This document shows, piece by piece, positions 1 through 10,876 of a DNA stretch of 64,000 nt. The notes under the pieces were generated by a model that saw only the letters and a list, made by a program, of their open reading frames with translations, did not search any database and was not told the origin of the DNA. The position numbers and the translations under genes are program-made. Position 1 is the stretch's first letter. Every line of letters starts with the position of its first letter. Source of the stretch: Hortaea werneckii (taxonomy: Eukaryota; Ascomycota; Dothideomycetes; Mycosphaerellales; Teratosphaeriaceae); the NCBI GenBank assembly GCA_037044905.1, contig JBAOKB010000090.1, positions 1 to 64,000 on the forward strand, read 5' to 3'.

Positions 1-45
1 ATTGCTAAGGTTAAACGTAACTTGGTTTGTTCCCTGAACAGCACC
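1..45. other. Untrimmed Oxford Nanopore native barcode and flanks
   Basis: The first 45 bases are not chromosomal. Bases 1-6 match the end of the Nanopore ligation adapter, 7-14 are the native-barcode flank AAGGTTAA, 15-38 match the 24-base native barcode NB08 as I remember it, and 39-45 match the other flank (CAGCACC), followed directly by telomere repeat. The order adapter, flank, barcode, flank, insert is that of a native-barcoded read end. The assembly contig therefore ends at the end of a barcoded DNA molecule. The barcode identity is recalled, not looked up. Confidence 0.94.
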
Positions 46-174
46 CTAACCCTAACCCTAACCCTAACCCTAACCCTAACCCTAACCCTAACCCTAACCC
101 TAACCCTAACCCTAACCCTAACCCTAACCCTAACCCTAACCCTAACCCTAACCCTAACCCTAACCCTAACCCTA
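46..174. repeat. Telomere, (CCCTAA)n
   Basis: About 21 uninterrupted CCCTAA units (TTAGGG read toward the end), the telomere sequence of most filamentous fungi. It lies at the very edge of the window with the C-rich strand running inward, so this is a left chromosome end. With the barcode directly outside it, the array probably runs to the physical end of the sequenced molecule. Confidence 0.98.
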
Positions 175-300
175 TGCCTCCGGCGGCCCTGGCGTCGGCG
201 CCCTGAACGGCTTCCCCTTTCCTTTTCTCTCTCTTTTTCCTCCCGACAATTGGAACCCTCTTGCCTCCGGCGGCCCTGGCGTCGGCGCCCTGAACGGCTT
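175..300. repeat. Subtelomeric direct repeat, 39-bp unit
   Basis: Two identical 39-bp GC-rich copies (175-213 and 262-300, starting TGCCTCCGGCGG) separated by pyrimidine-rich sequence, period 87 bp, directly abutting the telomere array. This looks like the most distal subtelomeric repeat. A short interstitial telomeric stretch (two CCCTAA units, 343-356) follows. Confidence 0.85.
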
Positions 301-389
301 GCTCTCTCTTTTACATTTCACTAACATTTCGCCCTGTACTAGCTAACCCTAACCCTCAGCCTCCTTCCTCCCTCCTGCCCTCTTCTATC

Positions 390-3300
390 TCAGCTTATAT
401 GATACACCATTCTCACCAACTCGTTCGTTTCCATCATGTTCGTCGCCCGCTTCCGGATCACCCACCTCCATAGTCGGCCCCATTCGTCCTCTTCCAACCC
501 TCCCCCCTCCCAAAATCCCAAACTCCTCTCCATCTCCCCCTCTACCCACCCCCACTCCCACTCCTTTCCCTCCCTCTCTTCCCTCCCCCACATCCTTTGG
601 CTGATTACCGCCCCTCCTATGTCCTCCATCACTCCCTTGTATTGGCATCCTGCCCCCGCAACTCCGCTTCGCTGATATCCTGCCGTTTTACTCCCGCACG
701 CCGCCGTCTTCTCTTCCCATCTTTGACATATGCTCTGCGGCACCCAGCAGAAATTGCACCCGCTGAATCGAGCCATCTGTAGCCGCTTCATCCTCTTCTT
801 CACTTCCGCCATCCTCTCCCCTGCCTCCTTCCCGTGCCCTCTGCACTCTTCCCACCCTCGAGCCCTTTTCGCCCGTTGTATCTGCCCTTGCGCCCAGCAC
901 ACCGAACACCCTACCTTCGTCCAATCCTCTAGCCTCTTCACCATCTCGTCTCTGTCTATCTCTCTGCTAGCCCTCTCCGCTAACCTCGACCTCTTCTGCG
1001 CTTGCACTCTTTCTCCCTCTCTACTCATTCCTGTCCTCGCCTCGTTTATGCTTCGCTCCCTCTCCTCTCTCTCTCCTATACTTCTTGCCCTCTTTAGCCC
1101 TCTTCCTTCCTTTGCTGCCTCTTCACACTCATCCCCAGCTTCGGCCAACCCTGACCCTGATTCTCCCTCGTCGTCAACGTTGTCCGTACCTAACTCTGAG
1201 CCTCTCGGTGTTCCATCCTCGCTACCTTGTTCCATCGGCTCTGACCCTGACCCGTCTGCTTCCTCTTGCTCCCTCCTTCTATGCTGCTGTGATGGAACGA
1301 ACCCCCCTGTCCTCACTACAACCCTCGCCCTCCTTCCCGTTCTTGTTAACCCTCTACATACATCACACACTTTCTCTCCGTTCTCGCATCCGATCCTGTC
1401 CGCCCTCCCATCCATCTCCCTGTCTAACACAACCCTCCTACACTTCTCCCCTTCCAGATATTCGTGCATCCCCCTTTCCATCACGAATCCCTTCTCCAAG
1501 ATTTTCCGACCCCCTACTGTGTTGTAGCCTCTCATTAAGATCGCCTCGCTTGCCTCTCCATCTCTTCCTGCCCTTCCACTTTCCTGTGCGTAATCCCTCA
1601 CCAATTCCTTCACTCCCACGTGTACCACCACCCTGATGTGTGGTGCATCCACCCCCATTCCCATCGCTGTCGTCGCCGCGAACACTCTGTGCGTCCCCTT
1701 GACCAGCTGTTCCAGAATCTTCCTTTTCATTTCTTCGTCTCCGACCCTCCTGTAGTACACTGGACACCTCAGCACTTCTCCAATCTTCTTGCACTGCTCT
1801 ACCCTCCGGCAGTACACTATGATCTGTCCCTCCTCGTGTTCTTCCAGTTTCTTTCTTACCAACTCCGCTACCCTCTCCTCTTCTTCTCGCCGGTCGTACT
1901 CGACCACCTGGTAAGCGATGTTCCTCCTCGTCGTCGAGTCTCTTATCATCCGTACCGTCCTCTTCTCCAAGCCCATCGCTTCGAGCCAGCTCGACTCTTC
2001 CTTCGGTGGCAACGTTGCCGTGAGATACACCATCTGGCATCCCTTCCTGGCGAACTCCGCTAGCTCGAGCACTTTCGGCCTCCATGTCTCTGTCGAGTCC
2101 AGAACGATGTGGCTCTCGTCGACTACTATCCTGTCTAGCTCTCCGGTAGCTAGCTTGTCGTTGATGAACCTGTTGAACGCCTTCGTTACTGCGCTCTCGG
2201 GTGTTACTAGCACGATCCTCGCGTGCCTGGCGCTCTGGTCGGGCCATCTCCCGGCGTTGAGTCCGATCTCCTTGCATCTCCTCTCTAGATCGCTCCTTAG
2301 CGATATCAACGGCACCACTACCACCGTCACCCCTCCGACTGAGCAGAATGCCGGTAGCATGAACATCAGACTCTTGCCTCCTCCGGTCCTCATGACCATT
2401 ACTACCTTCGGCTCGCCCGATACGATTGCCTTTAGCCCTTCCAGTTGTGAGCCTCTAAATGAAGCGTTCGGCCCCAGCATTTCCCTCAGACTCACGTTCA
2501 AGTCTGCCCTCCTCAACTTCGCCCACCTCTCTTCTTCTACCATCTTCCTGTATTTCTCCAGATCGATCGTCGGCTTTCCATTACCTGTCGCAGTGGACGG
2601 CCACCTGATGAAGTGGTGCCATGACACGCTCACCTTTCTGAACGATGCCTGCTCGGACTGCGTGCTGAACGGGTTCTCTGTCGTCAAGATCCCGTAGATC
2701 AACTCTTCCATCCTTTTACTGTGTCCGGATTGCATCTGCCTATCTTCTGTTGTTACTCCTTCGTACAACCGATCGAGCTGTTTTGTCACTTCTTCCTCTG
2801 GGCAGTGTACCCTTTGGATGGCTGGGTATAGCTGCCTCCATGTCGACGGCGTTACAAAGAATCCGGCCTGGCATTTTGATAGCTCCCTCTTCATCACCCT
2901 CTTCAGCCTCTCTGTGTTCCAGAAGCCGTCTATGCTGAGTGCCTGCAGCTTGCCCTCTTTCGCTTTTCCTCCATTCCTCGGCCTGCTTCGCGCCTCCCTC
3001 CCACTGACCATCCGATCTCCTGCCGTTCCTTCGTCATCACCTCCATCCGCCTCGCTTTCACTGCTCGGGCTTGTGCTCGATTCGCTCTCGCTTCCTGAAC
3101 TGCCCTCTTCCCCGTCGCTTTCCCTTCCTCCTTCTTCGCTCCCACTCTCCTCCTCCTCCCTGACTCCGTCGACCTCGCCTTCCCATTTCTTTTCCGGCTC
3201 CGGCTCCCACAGATATTTGCTGAAGTCGAACTCGCCCCTGACTTCCCACCTGAGCATGTGCACGAACGGTTCCACTAGCCACAAATGGTACACCAACAGC

Positions 3301-5492
3301 TTTCCCACCTCTTGCGGCAGATACCTGTGGATTATCTTCGCTTCGCCGCTCTTGCTGTAGCCTTTGTGGTAGCCCGTCACCAGCTCGACCATGCCATTGT
3401 CAACAAAAACACCCCTCTGCGCTCGCGCACTCTCTCCGTTCTCGGTCCTGATGCTGACAACTTCCGTCCCTCTGGCTGGAGCTCCCCCTGCCATGTGACA
3501 CAACACTATCAGCTCCTCCTTGAACAGAGTCACCTCCCGGAAGTACTGCTCCACCTTGGTCGTGTTCCACTTTAGCTCACTCCTGTCCCTCACTTCACTC
3601 ATGTCGATATTTTGTAGAAAGTACTTGGTTATTCGGTCCTCTCTCATGGCCCGGCTCCACAACCACTTCCTGCTCTCCACGTCTTTCCCGTCCGGCCTCC
3701 TGACTCTGCCCAAGACTTCATCGTTTCTCTCATCGTCCAAGAAGCTCCAACCCTCGGTGAGATCGCTTGGGTTGTCGAACAGTCTGTCCAGATGCAAGAT
3801 CGGCAGTTCCTCCTCTTGCTGTAAGAACATCAACCGCTTCGTGAGCCTCCCCAGACACCTTTCCCACAGCGAGTGTAGTGCATCTCTGAGATCTCCCATG
3901 CTGAAGCTGATCTTGTCGATGGCGACCTGTTGGCATCTGTTCATCCAAGTGACCCGTGCCCCGGCTTTCTCCGTGAACCTGATCCTCATTCCAAAAGTCT
4001 TCATGTGCAAGACCCTGTCCATCGGGCTCGCTGGTCCCCCGTATTCCTGAAGACACAACAGCCTGGGCACCATATCGTGCACCCCTTCTACAATGCTGAC
4101 CGCTTCTTTTCTCGCCTCACTCTCACCTATCCCGGCTCCGATCAGCCGGTCGATGTCGTCTTGCCTCTGCTTGTAAGCCATGAACACCACCAGAGCCTTA
4201 CAGACCGTGACGATGGCCGCCAGCTTCGGCGTGAAGTTGAACACGCTTACCCATCCTGCGTCTTCGGTGTCCAAGCCGAGAACTGCCAATGCGGACAGAA
4301 AGCCGCTTTGGAACTCGTCGTCTAGCAGCTCCTGGTCGAGCATGCTGGCCCAGAAAAGAACGATGGACCATTGTAACTCGTCTTCGCAGACCTTTCTGGC
4401 TCCCTTGTCTAGAGCGGCGGTCTCTCGTCTGGCGAGACTTTGCATTGCTCCCAGCCTCCTCGCTTGCCCATCCGTCAACGTGTAGTCTGGCTTGTTCTCC
4501 CATGTCTGACTCCTCCAAAGATATCTCAGCATTGATACCCAGACCCTGGAGTATTTCTTCTTCGTACTGGCCTCGTGTTTGCTGTAGAATGGAGTCTCGT
4601 TGTTCGCGGCCCCGGTTTCCTTCCTGTTCACGTAGTGAAGAGCGGACCTTGGGATCGTCCGCGGACTGCTGACGTCCATGGCCTTCTTGATCACCCTGCC
4701 GGTCGCTCTGCAAGCTCTCTCGATCGCCTCCTCTTCTTCATCCACGCTCTCTATCCCCCGCTCGTCCGCCTCAAGCTTTGGCGCCGCACTTAGACTAGCC
4801 CGTAGCTCTTCTTTCTCAAACCCAGCCAGATGGTGAGCCCAGCTGGTGTGTTCCAGCCATGGATCCATTTCAGACCTGACATTGCTGACGTTCACCTTCC
4901 TGTGATGGTGCGCCTCCCGCAGCTTCCTCTTGAGTCCATCGGCTACCTCATCTGTCAACTTCTGCGCCCTGTCCTCGGGCTCGCAGCCATGACCGCCTCC
5001 TAGCATCCGTGGCGCTGGCGGTAGCACTTTAAAGAGCTTAGTCCACTGCGCATACTTGAAGAATCTCTGACAGCAGTGACCTTCCGTGAACGGCTGGTTT
5101 GCGGCGGGTCGACTCCTCAAACTCCCTCGACCTCCTCTGCTTTTGGCGCTGTTCCAGCCGTGTTCCTTTCTACAGTGCGCCTCGATCCCCTTTTTACTCT
5201 CCCTCAGCAACCCGCACGCTTTGCACTGTGAGCATTGCTCGATGACCGGGCCGAGCTCCTGGATCGCTTCCTGTTCGGCGGCGGGGTACACGACGTCTTC
5301 TGACCTATAAGCGACGTGGTCGAGTTTTTCCACTTGTTCGATTATTCCTTTCCTAGTGCTCACTGTTAGCGTCTGGTGACTTTGGCTGAGATGCGCCTTG
5401 ATTTGGTCTGGAACCACTGCAAACTTGCAATCTCTACAAACGATGATTTGAAAATTCTGGAAGTGTACGAACAGACTCTCAAAAGCGTCCAT
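390..5492 (-). CDS. Telomere-linked RecQ-type helicase with OrsD-like zinc fingers
   Basis: A single 1,700-codon ORF reading toward the telomere and ending about 215 bp from it, the usual place and orientation of fungal telomere-linked helicases. The N-terminus carries two C2H2-like fingers (CRDC...H...H near residues 19-39; CSQC...H near 87-111), resembling the OrsD/DUF3505 domain. The C-terminal third is a superfamily-2 RecQ helicase: Walker A TGGGKS (K1040), DESH box (1125-1128), a TATLPP motif, an AMGMGVD segment and QESGRAGRDG (1303-1312), then a RecQ-type Cys4 zinc region (C...C..VCDVC). The middle contains R674 in an ARGTE context, R886, H924 and Y933, spaced like a tyrosine recombinase with an acidic low-complexity insert. 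No stop or frameshift interrupts it and it is not RIP-mutated. The helicase call is firm; the recombinase-like middle is inference. Confidence 0.9.
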   Translation of the reverse strand: MDAFESLFVHFQNFQIIVCRDCKFAVVPDQIKAHLSQSHQTLTVSTRKGIIEQVEKLDHVAYRSEDVVYPAAEQEAIQELGPVIEQCSQCKACGLLRESKKGIEAHCRKEHGWNSAKSRGGRGSLRSRPAANQPFTEGHCCQRFFKYAQWTKLFKVLPPAPRMLGGGHGCEPEDRAQKLTDEVADGLKRKLREAHHHRKVNVSNVRSEMDPWLEHTSWAHHLAGFEKEELRASLSAAPKLEADERGIESVDEEEEAIERACRATGRVIKKAMDVSSPRTIPRSALHYVNRKETGAANNETPFYSKHEASTKKKYSRVWVSMLRYLWRSQTWENKPDYTLTDGQARRLGAMQSLARRETAALDKGARKVCEDELQWSIVLFWASMLDQELLDDEFQSGFLSALAVLGLDTEDAGWVSVFNFTPKLAAIVTVCKALVVFMAYKQRQDDIDRLIGAGIGESEARKEAVSIVEGVHDMVPRLLCLQEYGGPASPMDRVLHMKTFGMRIRFTEKAGARVTWMNRCQQVAIDKISFSMGDLRDALHSLWERCLGRLTKRLMFLQQEEELPILHLDRLFDNPSDLTEGWSFLDDERNDEVLGRVRRPDGKDVESRKWLWSRAMREDRITKYFLQNIDMSEVRDRSELKWNTTKVEQYFREVTLFKEELIVLCHMAGGAPARGTEVVSIRTENGESARAQRGVFVDNGMVELVTGYHKGYSKSGEAKIIHRYLPQEVGKLLVYHLWLVEPFVHMLRWEVRGEFDFSKYLWEPEPEKKWEGEVDGVREEEESGSEEGGRESDGEEGSSGSESESSTSPSSESEADGGDDEGTAGDRMVSGREARSRPRNGGKAKEGKLQALSIDGFWNTERLKRVMKRELSKCQAGFFVTPSTWRQLYPAIQRVHCPEEEVTKQLDRLYEGVTTEDRQMQSGHSKRMEELIYGILTTENPFSTQSEQASFRKVSVSWHHFIRWPSTATGNGKPTIDLEKYRKMVEEERWAKLRRADLNVSLREMLGPNASFRGSQLEGLKAIVSGEPKVVMVMRTGGGKSLMFMLPAFCSVGGVTVVVVPLISLRSDLERRCKEIGLNAGRWPDQSARHARIVLVTPESAVTKAFNRFINDKLATGELDRIVVDESHIVLDSTETWRPKVLELAEFARKGCQMVYLTATLPPKEESSWLEAMGLEKRTVRMIRDSTTRRNIAYQVVEYDRREEEERVAELVRKKLEEHEEGQIIVYCRRVEQCKKIGEVLRCPVYYRRVGDEEMKRKILEQLVKGTHRVFAATTAMGMGVDAPHIRVVVHVGVKELVRDYAQESGRAGRDGEASEAILMRGYNTVGGRKILEKGFVMERGMHEYLEGEKCRRVVLDREMDGRADRIGCENGEKVCDVCRGLTRTGRRARVVVRTGGFVPSQQHRRREQEEADGSGSEPMEQGSEDGTPRGSELGTDNVDDEGESGSGLAEAGDECEEAAKEGRGLKRARSIGEREERERSINEARTGMSREGERVQAQKRSRLAERASREIDRDEMVKRLEDWTKVGCSVCWAQGQIQRAKRARGWEECRGHGKEAGERMAEVKKRMKRLQMARFSGCNFCWVPQSICQRWEEKTAACGSKTAGYQRSGVAGAGCQYKGVMEDIGGAVISQRMWGREEREGKEWEWGWVEGEMERSLGFWEGGGLEEDEWGRLWRWVIRKRATNMMETNELVRMVYHIS

Positions 5493-6070
5493 GGTGTATT
5501 AGCTGTCGAGCAACGTGTCTGTCCTGATGTTTCGGTCGGCGGCCTCGCCTGGGCTCAGCTGCACCGACCCCTGTCACAGAATTTTCGCGATCCCTGTCGC
5601 GATGGCGCGGTCACACATGATGGGGTTGAACGTTAGCTACATGCTACAAGAGTCGGTGGTCTTGCTGGGTGCTTTTCTGCACCTTTGTTGGTGTATTTCT
5701 ATCTACCCTACCTCTTCGCGAGCGTCCAGCCTGCGCTTCCGGCGGTCCCTCAATTCCAGCCGAACCGCCGTTACGCCCGCCGACCCTAACCCTAAGCCTT
5801 TGCGAGCGGAACTTCACACAGAATGTCGGGATTTTCGAACCGCGATAACAATTCACCACGCGGGTCTCCCGCTCCGATGTTGAAAACTCACGAGTAAAGT
5901 GCCTACGGATTGGAAACTCACCGAGTTTGAAACGATTCCGACCGGTACTTTTCATTCCTTCTGCCCCCGGTTTTTCATGGAATCTGCCCCCTCCGGCGAA
6001 TTCGGTGGCCCGTGCCCCCCACGCATTATCATGGAATCCGCCCCGGATTCTTTGAAGGATTGAGGGTAGG
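5493..6070. other. Non-coding spacer upstream of the helicase
   Basis: No gene seen. It contains an interstitial telomeric fragment (two CCCTAA units near 5783-5795) and a GC-rich tract (5960-6050) with two copies of a TCATGGAATC(T/C)GCCCC motif at 5975-5990 and 6029-6044. It should hold the helicase promoter. Composition changes abruptly to AT-rich at about 6070. Confidence 0.6.
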
Positions 6071-9000
6071 CGAGGAAGAAGCTCTTCTTAAATAGTAAAG
6101 TACTATAGTAAGATAATAAAGATACTATAGTTAGTACTATAATACTTAATAAAGAGATATAAGATAGCGACTATAAGTATCTAGTATTAAGTAATAATAT
6201 ATTTAAGGCTATAATTTCTACTAAATAGGATATAGTAGTATTTTTATAGTACTATAGATACTATATTACTCTACTAGCTACTTTAAAGGGTAGTAAGGAG
6301 GAAAGTACGCTACTACTCCTATATATAAAATATCTATTATCCTTATAACCTAAGCTAAGTAGGGATTAGAGTAGAATAGTATACTAGATATAGAAGAGGA
6401 AGTAGAAATAGGTAGTATTATAAGTATTAAGCTATCCTATAATACTACTTAGAATAAAGAATATAACGAGGTCTAATAATAATAGTAAGACTAAGGGAAA
6501 CTATTATAAAGATATAAGATATAATACTAATAATAGAAAGAGTAGTAGATATACTCTAGCTTATAAAAATAAGTACTAGAGATAAGTAAGGGCCTACTAT
6601 AGATAGTAGATAGTAAATAGAAGGATAGTAAAAGTAACTAAGGCTAGCCTAGCTAGAATTAACAAGGTCGAATATAAACTATATAACCCTTATAATATAT
6701 ACGAAACTAGCTAATCTATATATCTATATCTAGATAAGTCTAGCTTAAGTTAAGATACCCTTATAGCTAGTACTAATAAAAGATAATATAGTAGCTTAGC
6801 TTTCTAATATAAAGATAATAAGTAAACGCTTACTAGAGGTAGTAGTATAAAAGCTTCTAACCTAATCTATAGAAGAAGGCGCTAGAGTAGAGAGTAATAT
6901 AAATAGGCGACAATATTATAATAAGCTAGGAAGGACCTTATTAATAGACAAAGGGACTAGATTAACTAATTAACTATAATAGGCAATTATTAGAATAGTA
7001 AAATAGTACTTATACTCCTAACCCTATATATATCTACCCTAAATATACTATAATTAAGCCTTACTAATAATAAGGTAGATATAGAAGGTCTAAGTTATAA
7101 TATTTAAAGGGACTAAATAGGGGTAGATAGTAAATAGGGCTACAATAGAGAGATAGCCTAGGCAATAATATAAGAAAAGCTCTATAAAGGCTTCTATATA
7201 GATATATAGGAGGGCGAGAGGATATATTATTACTATATAATAGAGGACTTAGTATATAGACTCTATTAGAAGAATAAAGGCCTCTAGTCGATATTTTAAT
7301 ATATATTATTAATTACGAAGAAGACAATAGGTCTCTAAGTATAATTTAACTAGTATAATTTTATACGCTAATAGAAACTCTTAAAAGGGTCGAGATTAGT
7401 ACCCTAACTATTAGAGCCTAAGGTAATATAGACTCTAATACCCTAGTAAATATAGGGCGATTAGCGAGAAGTTGTTATATATACCTAATTATATTACTAA
7501 TAAATACTAGAAGTAGATGCCTAGGACTATATAGTAATATATCTATACTATATAATAAGTATTAAACTTACCTTACTCTATAATACCTTTATAAAATAAA
7601 TAGTTATAATATCTAAATAGAGATTAGAATTATAATAAGATAAGTCTACTATTCTATAGGTTCTATTTTAGAATATAAAAAGGGAGTTATATAAGACCCT
7701 CCTATATATATTTATAGATAGATAGGCATAAGAGAGTAGTTATAGAAAGGAGTAGTTAGAATTTTAATGTACTATTAAACTCGGGCAATAGTAGAGAGGG
7801 TTTATAGATAAGCTAGGACCTAGCGCCTTACTACTAATTAACCTTATAGGGGGTAAGAGATTAATTAAGAAGGACCTACTACTACTAATCTTCTATATAT
7901 AGGTAAGACTATTAGTTTAGCTCTAGCCTAATATTAGAAAAAGGGGGAAGATAGTAGAGCGAAGATTTATAGCTCTCTAAGACCTCTTAATCTCTTAAGC
8001 TAATAGTAAAATTAAGGTAAGGGTAGAGAGGTAGGAGTATTAATAATACTTATTAAGTAAATAGTTTAAACTACTAAGCAACCCTAAGGACATTATATAT
8101 AGTATAATAAGGCTAGGTAATATAATAATATAGAATAAAGAACTTAAAAAAGAGTTTAATATAGACAACTTTCTACTAGTATAGTAAATATAAACAATAT
8201 CTAAAAATTAAATATAGTATAAATATAACTTTCTCTAAAGGAGTAAGCCCTAGGCTAGAATACTAGGATATAATTAGTTACTAGGCTATATAGACCTACC
8301 TCCTAAGGTACTACCCTAGGAGGTAGGTCCTACTAAGACATTTTATATAATATATAGCTAGTATAGAATACTTATCCCTAAGTAGGAAATAATAAGTAGC
8401 AAAGGAAGTCTATTATAATATTAGATGTTATATATAATAAAGAATAACAATATCTATATAGATATAGCTAAAAATAAAGTATTACCTAGAAAGCTAGTAA
8501 AAGAGAGAGAAGATCTAGTCTAGCTAATAGGGGGGCGTATAGGTTCCCTTAGAGCGAGATAGACTAGTAGAGGCATAGACTAGGGTAGAAAGGAGACATT
8601 AGTATACTATAACTAATTACTACTCTCTAGCTAAAGTGCCTTAAGCTCTATAACCTCTTAGGGTAATAGTCTACTCTAGTAAAAGTAAAGAAAGTAGCTA
8701 AGAGAGAATATTAGTCTAATAGGTAAATAGGCTTCTACTAGTAGTCCTATATAGTAATAGTAGATTAGAAGTATATAGTAGTAATAGGTAGTCCTCTTAT
8801 TAGAAAGCTAGACCTACTAGGTAGATTTCTAGATAGTATAGGCTCTAAGGGCTATAGAAAAAGTATTAAGTTATCTTTTATATAAATAAGGACCTAAGAA
8901 TATCTAGTAGAGATAGTCTACTATCTACTATAGTAAGTAGGAAGATTAGTATAGATTAGATAGTATTCTAGTAGCTAGGAGGTAAGCTAGCCTTTAGGTA

Positions 9001-10266
9001 TCCTTAGTCCTATACTAGTAGTACTATTAAATATATATATAGTTATAAATTCTATAATTAATAGAGTAAGCTATGTTTATTTATATATATATCTTATATT
9101 ATATAATATTAATTTAGAACCTCTAACGCTAACTCTAGTTAGTAGTAAAGTATAGGTAGTATAGAGACAAACCTATATTCTTACTATAGTATACTACTAT
9201 ATTCTCTATATCCTTAAGCTCTCTATTAAGTATACGCGTAGCTAATATAAGGCGCTTAGTATAAATTTAGATAGTCTTGTTTTTATAAGTATCTTTATAG
9301 GTAATAACCTTAGAGTAGTAGTCCTAGGCTTATATATAGAAGAGCTAGAGCTCTACTACATAGTTTATATAGCCTTAGAACTAGGTAAAGACCTAAATAT
9401 ATTAGTAATTATAGGCAATCTAGATAGGGTTTAGACTTACTAACTTATATCTAGAATTATAGTTATTATAGTAGAAGTTATATACTTAGTAGTCTAGTTA
9501 CTTATAGATATAGCTATAGATAATAGACTTACTATAGTACTTATAGTAGGTATATTAGACAAGTACTTACAAGTTAAGGTTATTATTAGACTACTAGTAA
9601 TATATATTAGCTAGTAGGTTATAATCGATAATACTAAGTATCTAATACCCTTTAGTATAGACCCTAGCTATAATAGAGATATTATAGTAGTAATACTATA
9701 TATATAATATTTGTAGATAGTATAATAGAACAATATTAGAGGAAGTACTATAGTAGGAAGATATATATATCTAGATAGTATTACTACTAGAATCGCTAGT
9801 AAAGTAGAGGCAAAGTATATAGTAGTAAATGTTATATATACAAATAGTAGATAGTATATAAAGCCCTACTAAACTATATATATAAACTAAGTCGCTAGAC
9901 TCTATAATATAGCGTAGTATACCCTATACCTAAGTTGCGTTAGCTATAATTTATATCTAATAGTAGAGCAATTTATATAAGTAATTATAGCGAGTATAAA
10001 CCCCCTATAAATATACTACAAATTACTATAACTCTATACTAAAATATGCCCCTAGTAAATATAACTATATACTATTATAAGGATACTATTAGAACGCTAG
10101 CGTAAAGGGGAGGCGCCTATAAGAACTTAGTATAGGGATAGTTAGAGGTTATATAAGGAGGCATTACGTAACCCCTACTAGACCCCTATTAAACTAGGGC
10201 TAAATTAGAAAAGGAGACTTAAGAGAGAATATATAGCTTTTAGACTCTTACGTTTACTAGATTATA

Positions 10267-10443
10267 TAAAGATAGACCTATTATAGGCATATCCTTTCTC
10301 TCCTATAAACCCTATAGTATCCCTCTATCCCTATAGTATAATACTATACCTTATTTAAAGGTAGACCTATTATAGATATATCCTTTCTCTCCTATAAACT
10401 CTATAGTATCCCTCTATCCCTATAGTATAATACTATACCTTAT
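10267..10443. repeat. Tandem duplication, 89-bp unit, in AT-rich block
   Basis: Two adjacent copies (from 10267 and from 10356, period 89 bp) sharing the core TATCCTTTCTCTCCTATAAA and the downstream CCCTCTATCCCTATAG. They differ at only a few positions, so the duplication is younger than, or was homogenised after, most of the RIP damage. Confidence 0.75.
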
Positions 10444-10469
10444 ACCTAACTCCCTCTATAGTATTAGAC

Positions 10470-10474
10470 TTATA
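10470..10474. repeat. Target-site duplication TTATA, left copy
   Basis: TTATA immediately left of the left LTR, matched by TTATA at 17274-17278 immediately right of the right LTR. Five bases is the usual duplication for Ty3/Gypsy integrases. Confidence 0.92.
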
Positions 10475-10876
10475 TGTTGCGACCCTACGAAGTAGTGTCA
10501 CGGGTTTAGAGCTCTTTGGAACAGATGTGTCAAGACAACTGGGTTGTGGGATAACTGATTGTGACAAGGCTGTTGGGTCTCTACCTAACAGTCGGATTGC
10601 AACATGAGTTGAACACACGAACTCCTAATGAGAAACGTGCCTAGTTATATACATAAGAGATTCGTGTCTTCATGCATCTGATCGCCTGGTCGCTCAGCGA
10701 TCAGTCGCTCAGTGATCGCTCGGTCGCTCGTCGACCAGTCGACCACTTGCATATATGCAGTCAGTCGCCTGCCAAGGCAGCGCTCACTTGCATACTGGTC
10801 ACGTGACCCTTGTCTCCTCTGGCCCCTACTGGCCAATCGCTTCGGGTCTGACCGTCTCGTGACCGTGCTCGTAACA
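10475..10876 (-). repeat. 3' LTR of the Gypsy element (402 bp)
   Basis: Starts TGTTGCGACC and ends GCTCGTAACA on the plus strand; identical to 16872-17273. It holds a TATA-like stretch (near 10643-10655), four close copies of TCGCTC(A/G)G or near variants starting at 10690, 10705, 10716 and 10724, and a CCAAT box near its right edge (about 10832) that faces the opposite-strand ORF starting at 10974. Confidence 0.97.

Larger units (their letters stand above)
6070..10474. repeat. RIP-degraded AT-rich repeat block (left part)
   Basis: About 4.4 kb dominated by TA-containing words. The first ~280 bases contain no CA and no TG dinucleotide, while CT, CC and AG persist. That is the signature of C-to-T change at CpA on both strands (RIP in Pezizomycotina). 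No open reading frame survives. The parent element cannot be identified by eye. The block is continuous with 17279-18760 once the inserted retrotransposon is removed. Confidence 0.9.

Noticed and set aside
22..324. 100-aa plus-strand ORF across the telomere
   Set aside because: It reads through the barcode remnant and CCCTAA repeats (Leu-Thr dipeptide repeat); an artefact of the repeat, not a gene.
730..5310. Many plus-strand ORFs opposite the helicase
   Set aside because: They are antisense shadows of the GC-rich helicase gene, Ser/Leu/Pro-rich with no motifs.
5783..5795. Interstitial telomere repeats as a sign of a chromosome fusion
   Set aside because: Only two units; short interstitial copies are common in subtelomeres.
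9700..9850. Hint of a Copia-type RNase H end (SKVEAKYIVV-like reading) in the AT-rich block
   Set aside because: The match is short and the frame is broken on both sides; after RIP such resemblance can be chance.
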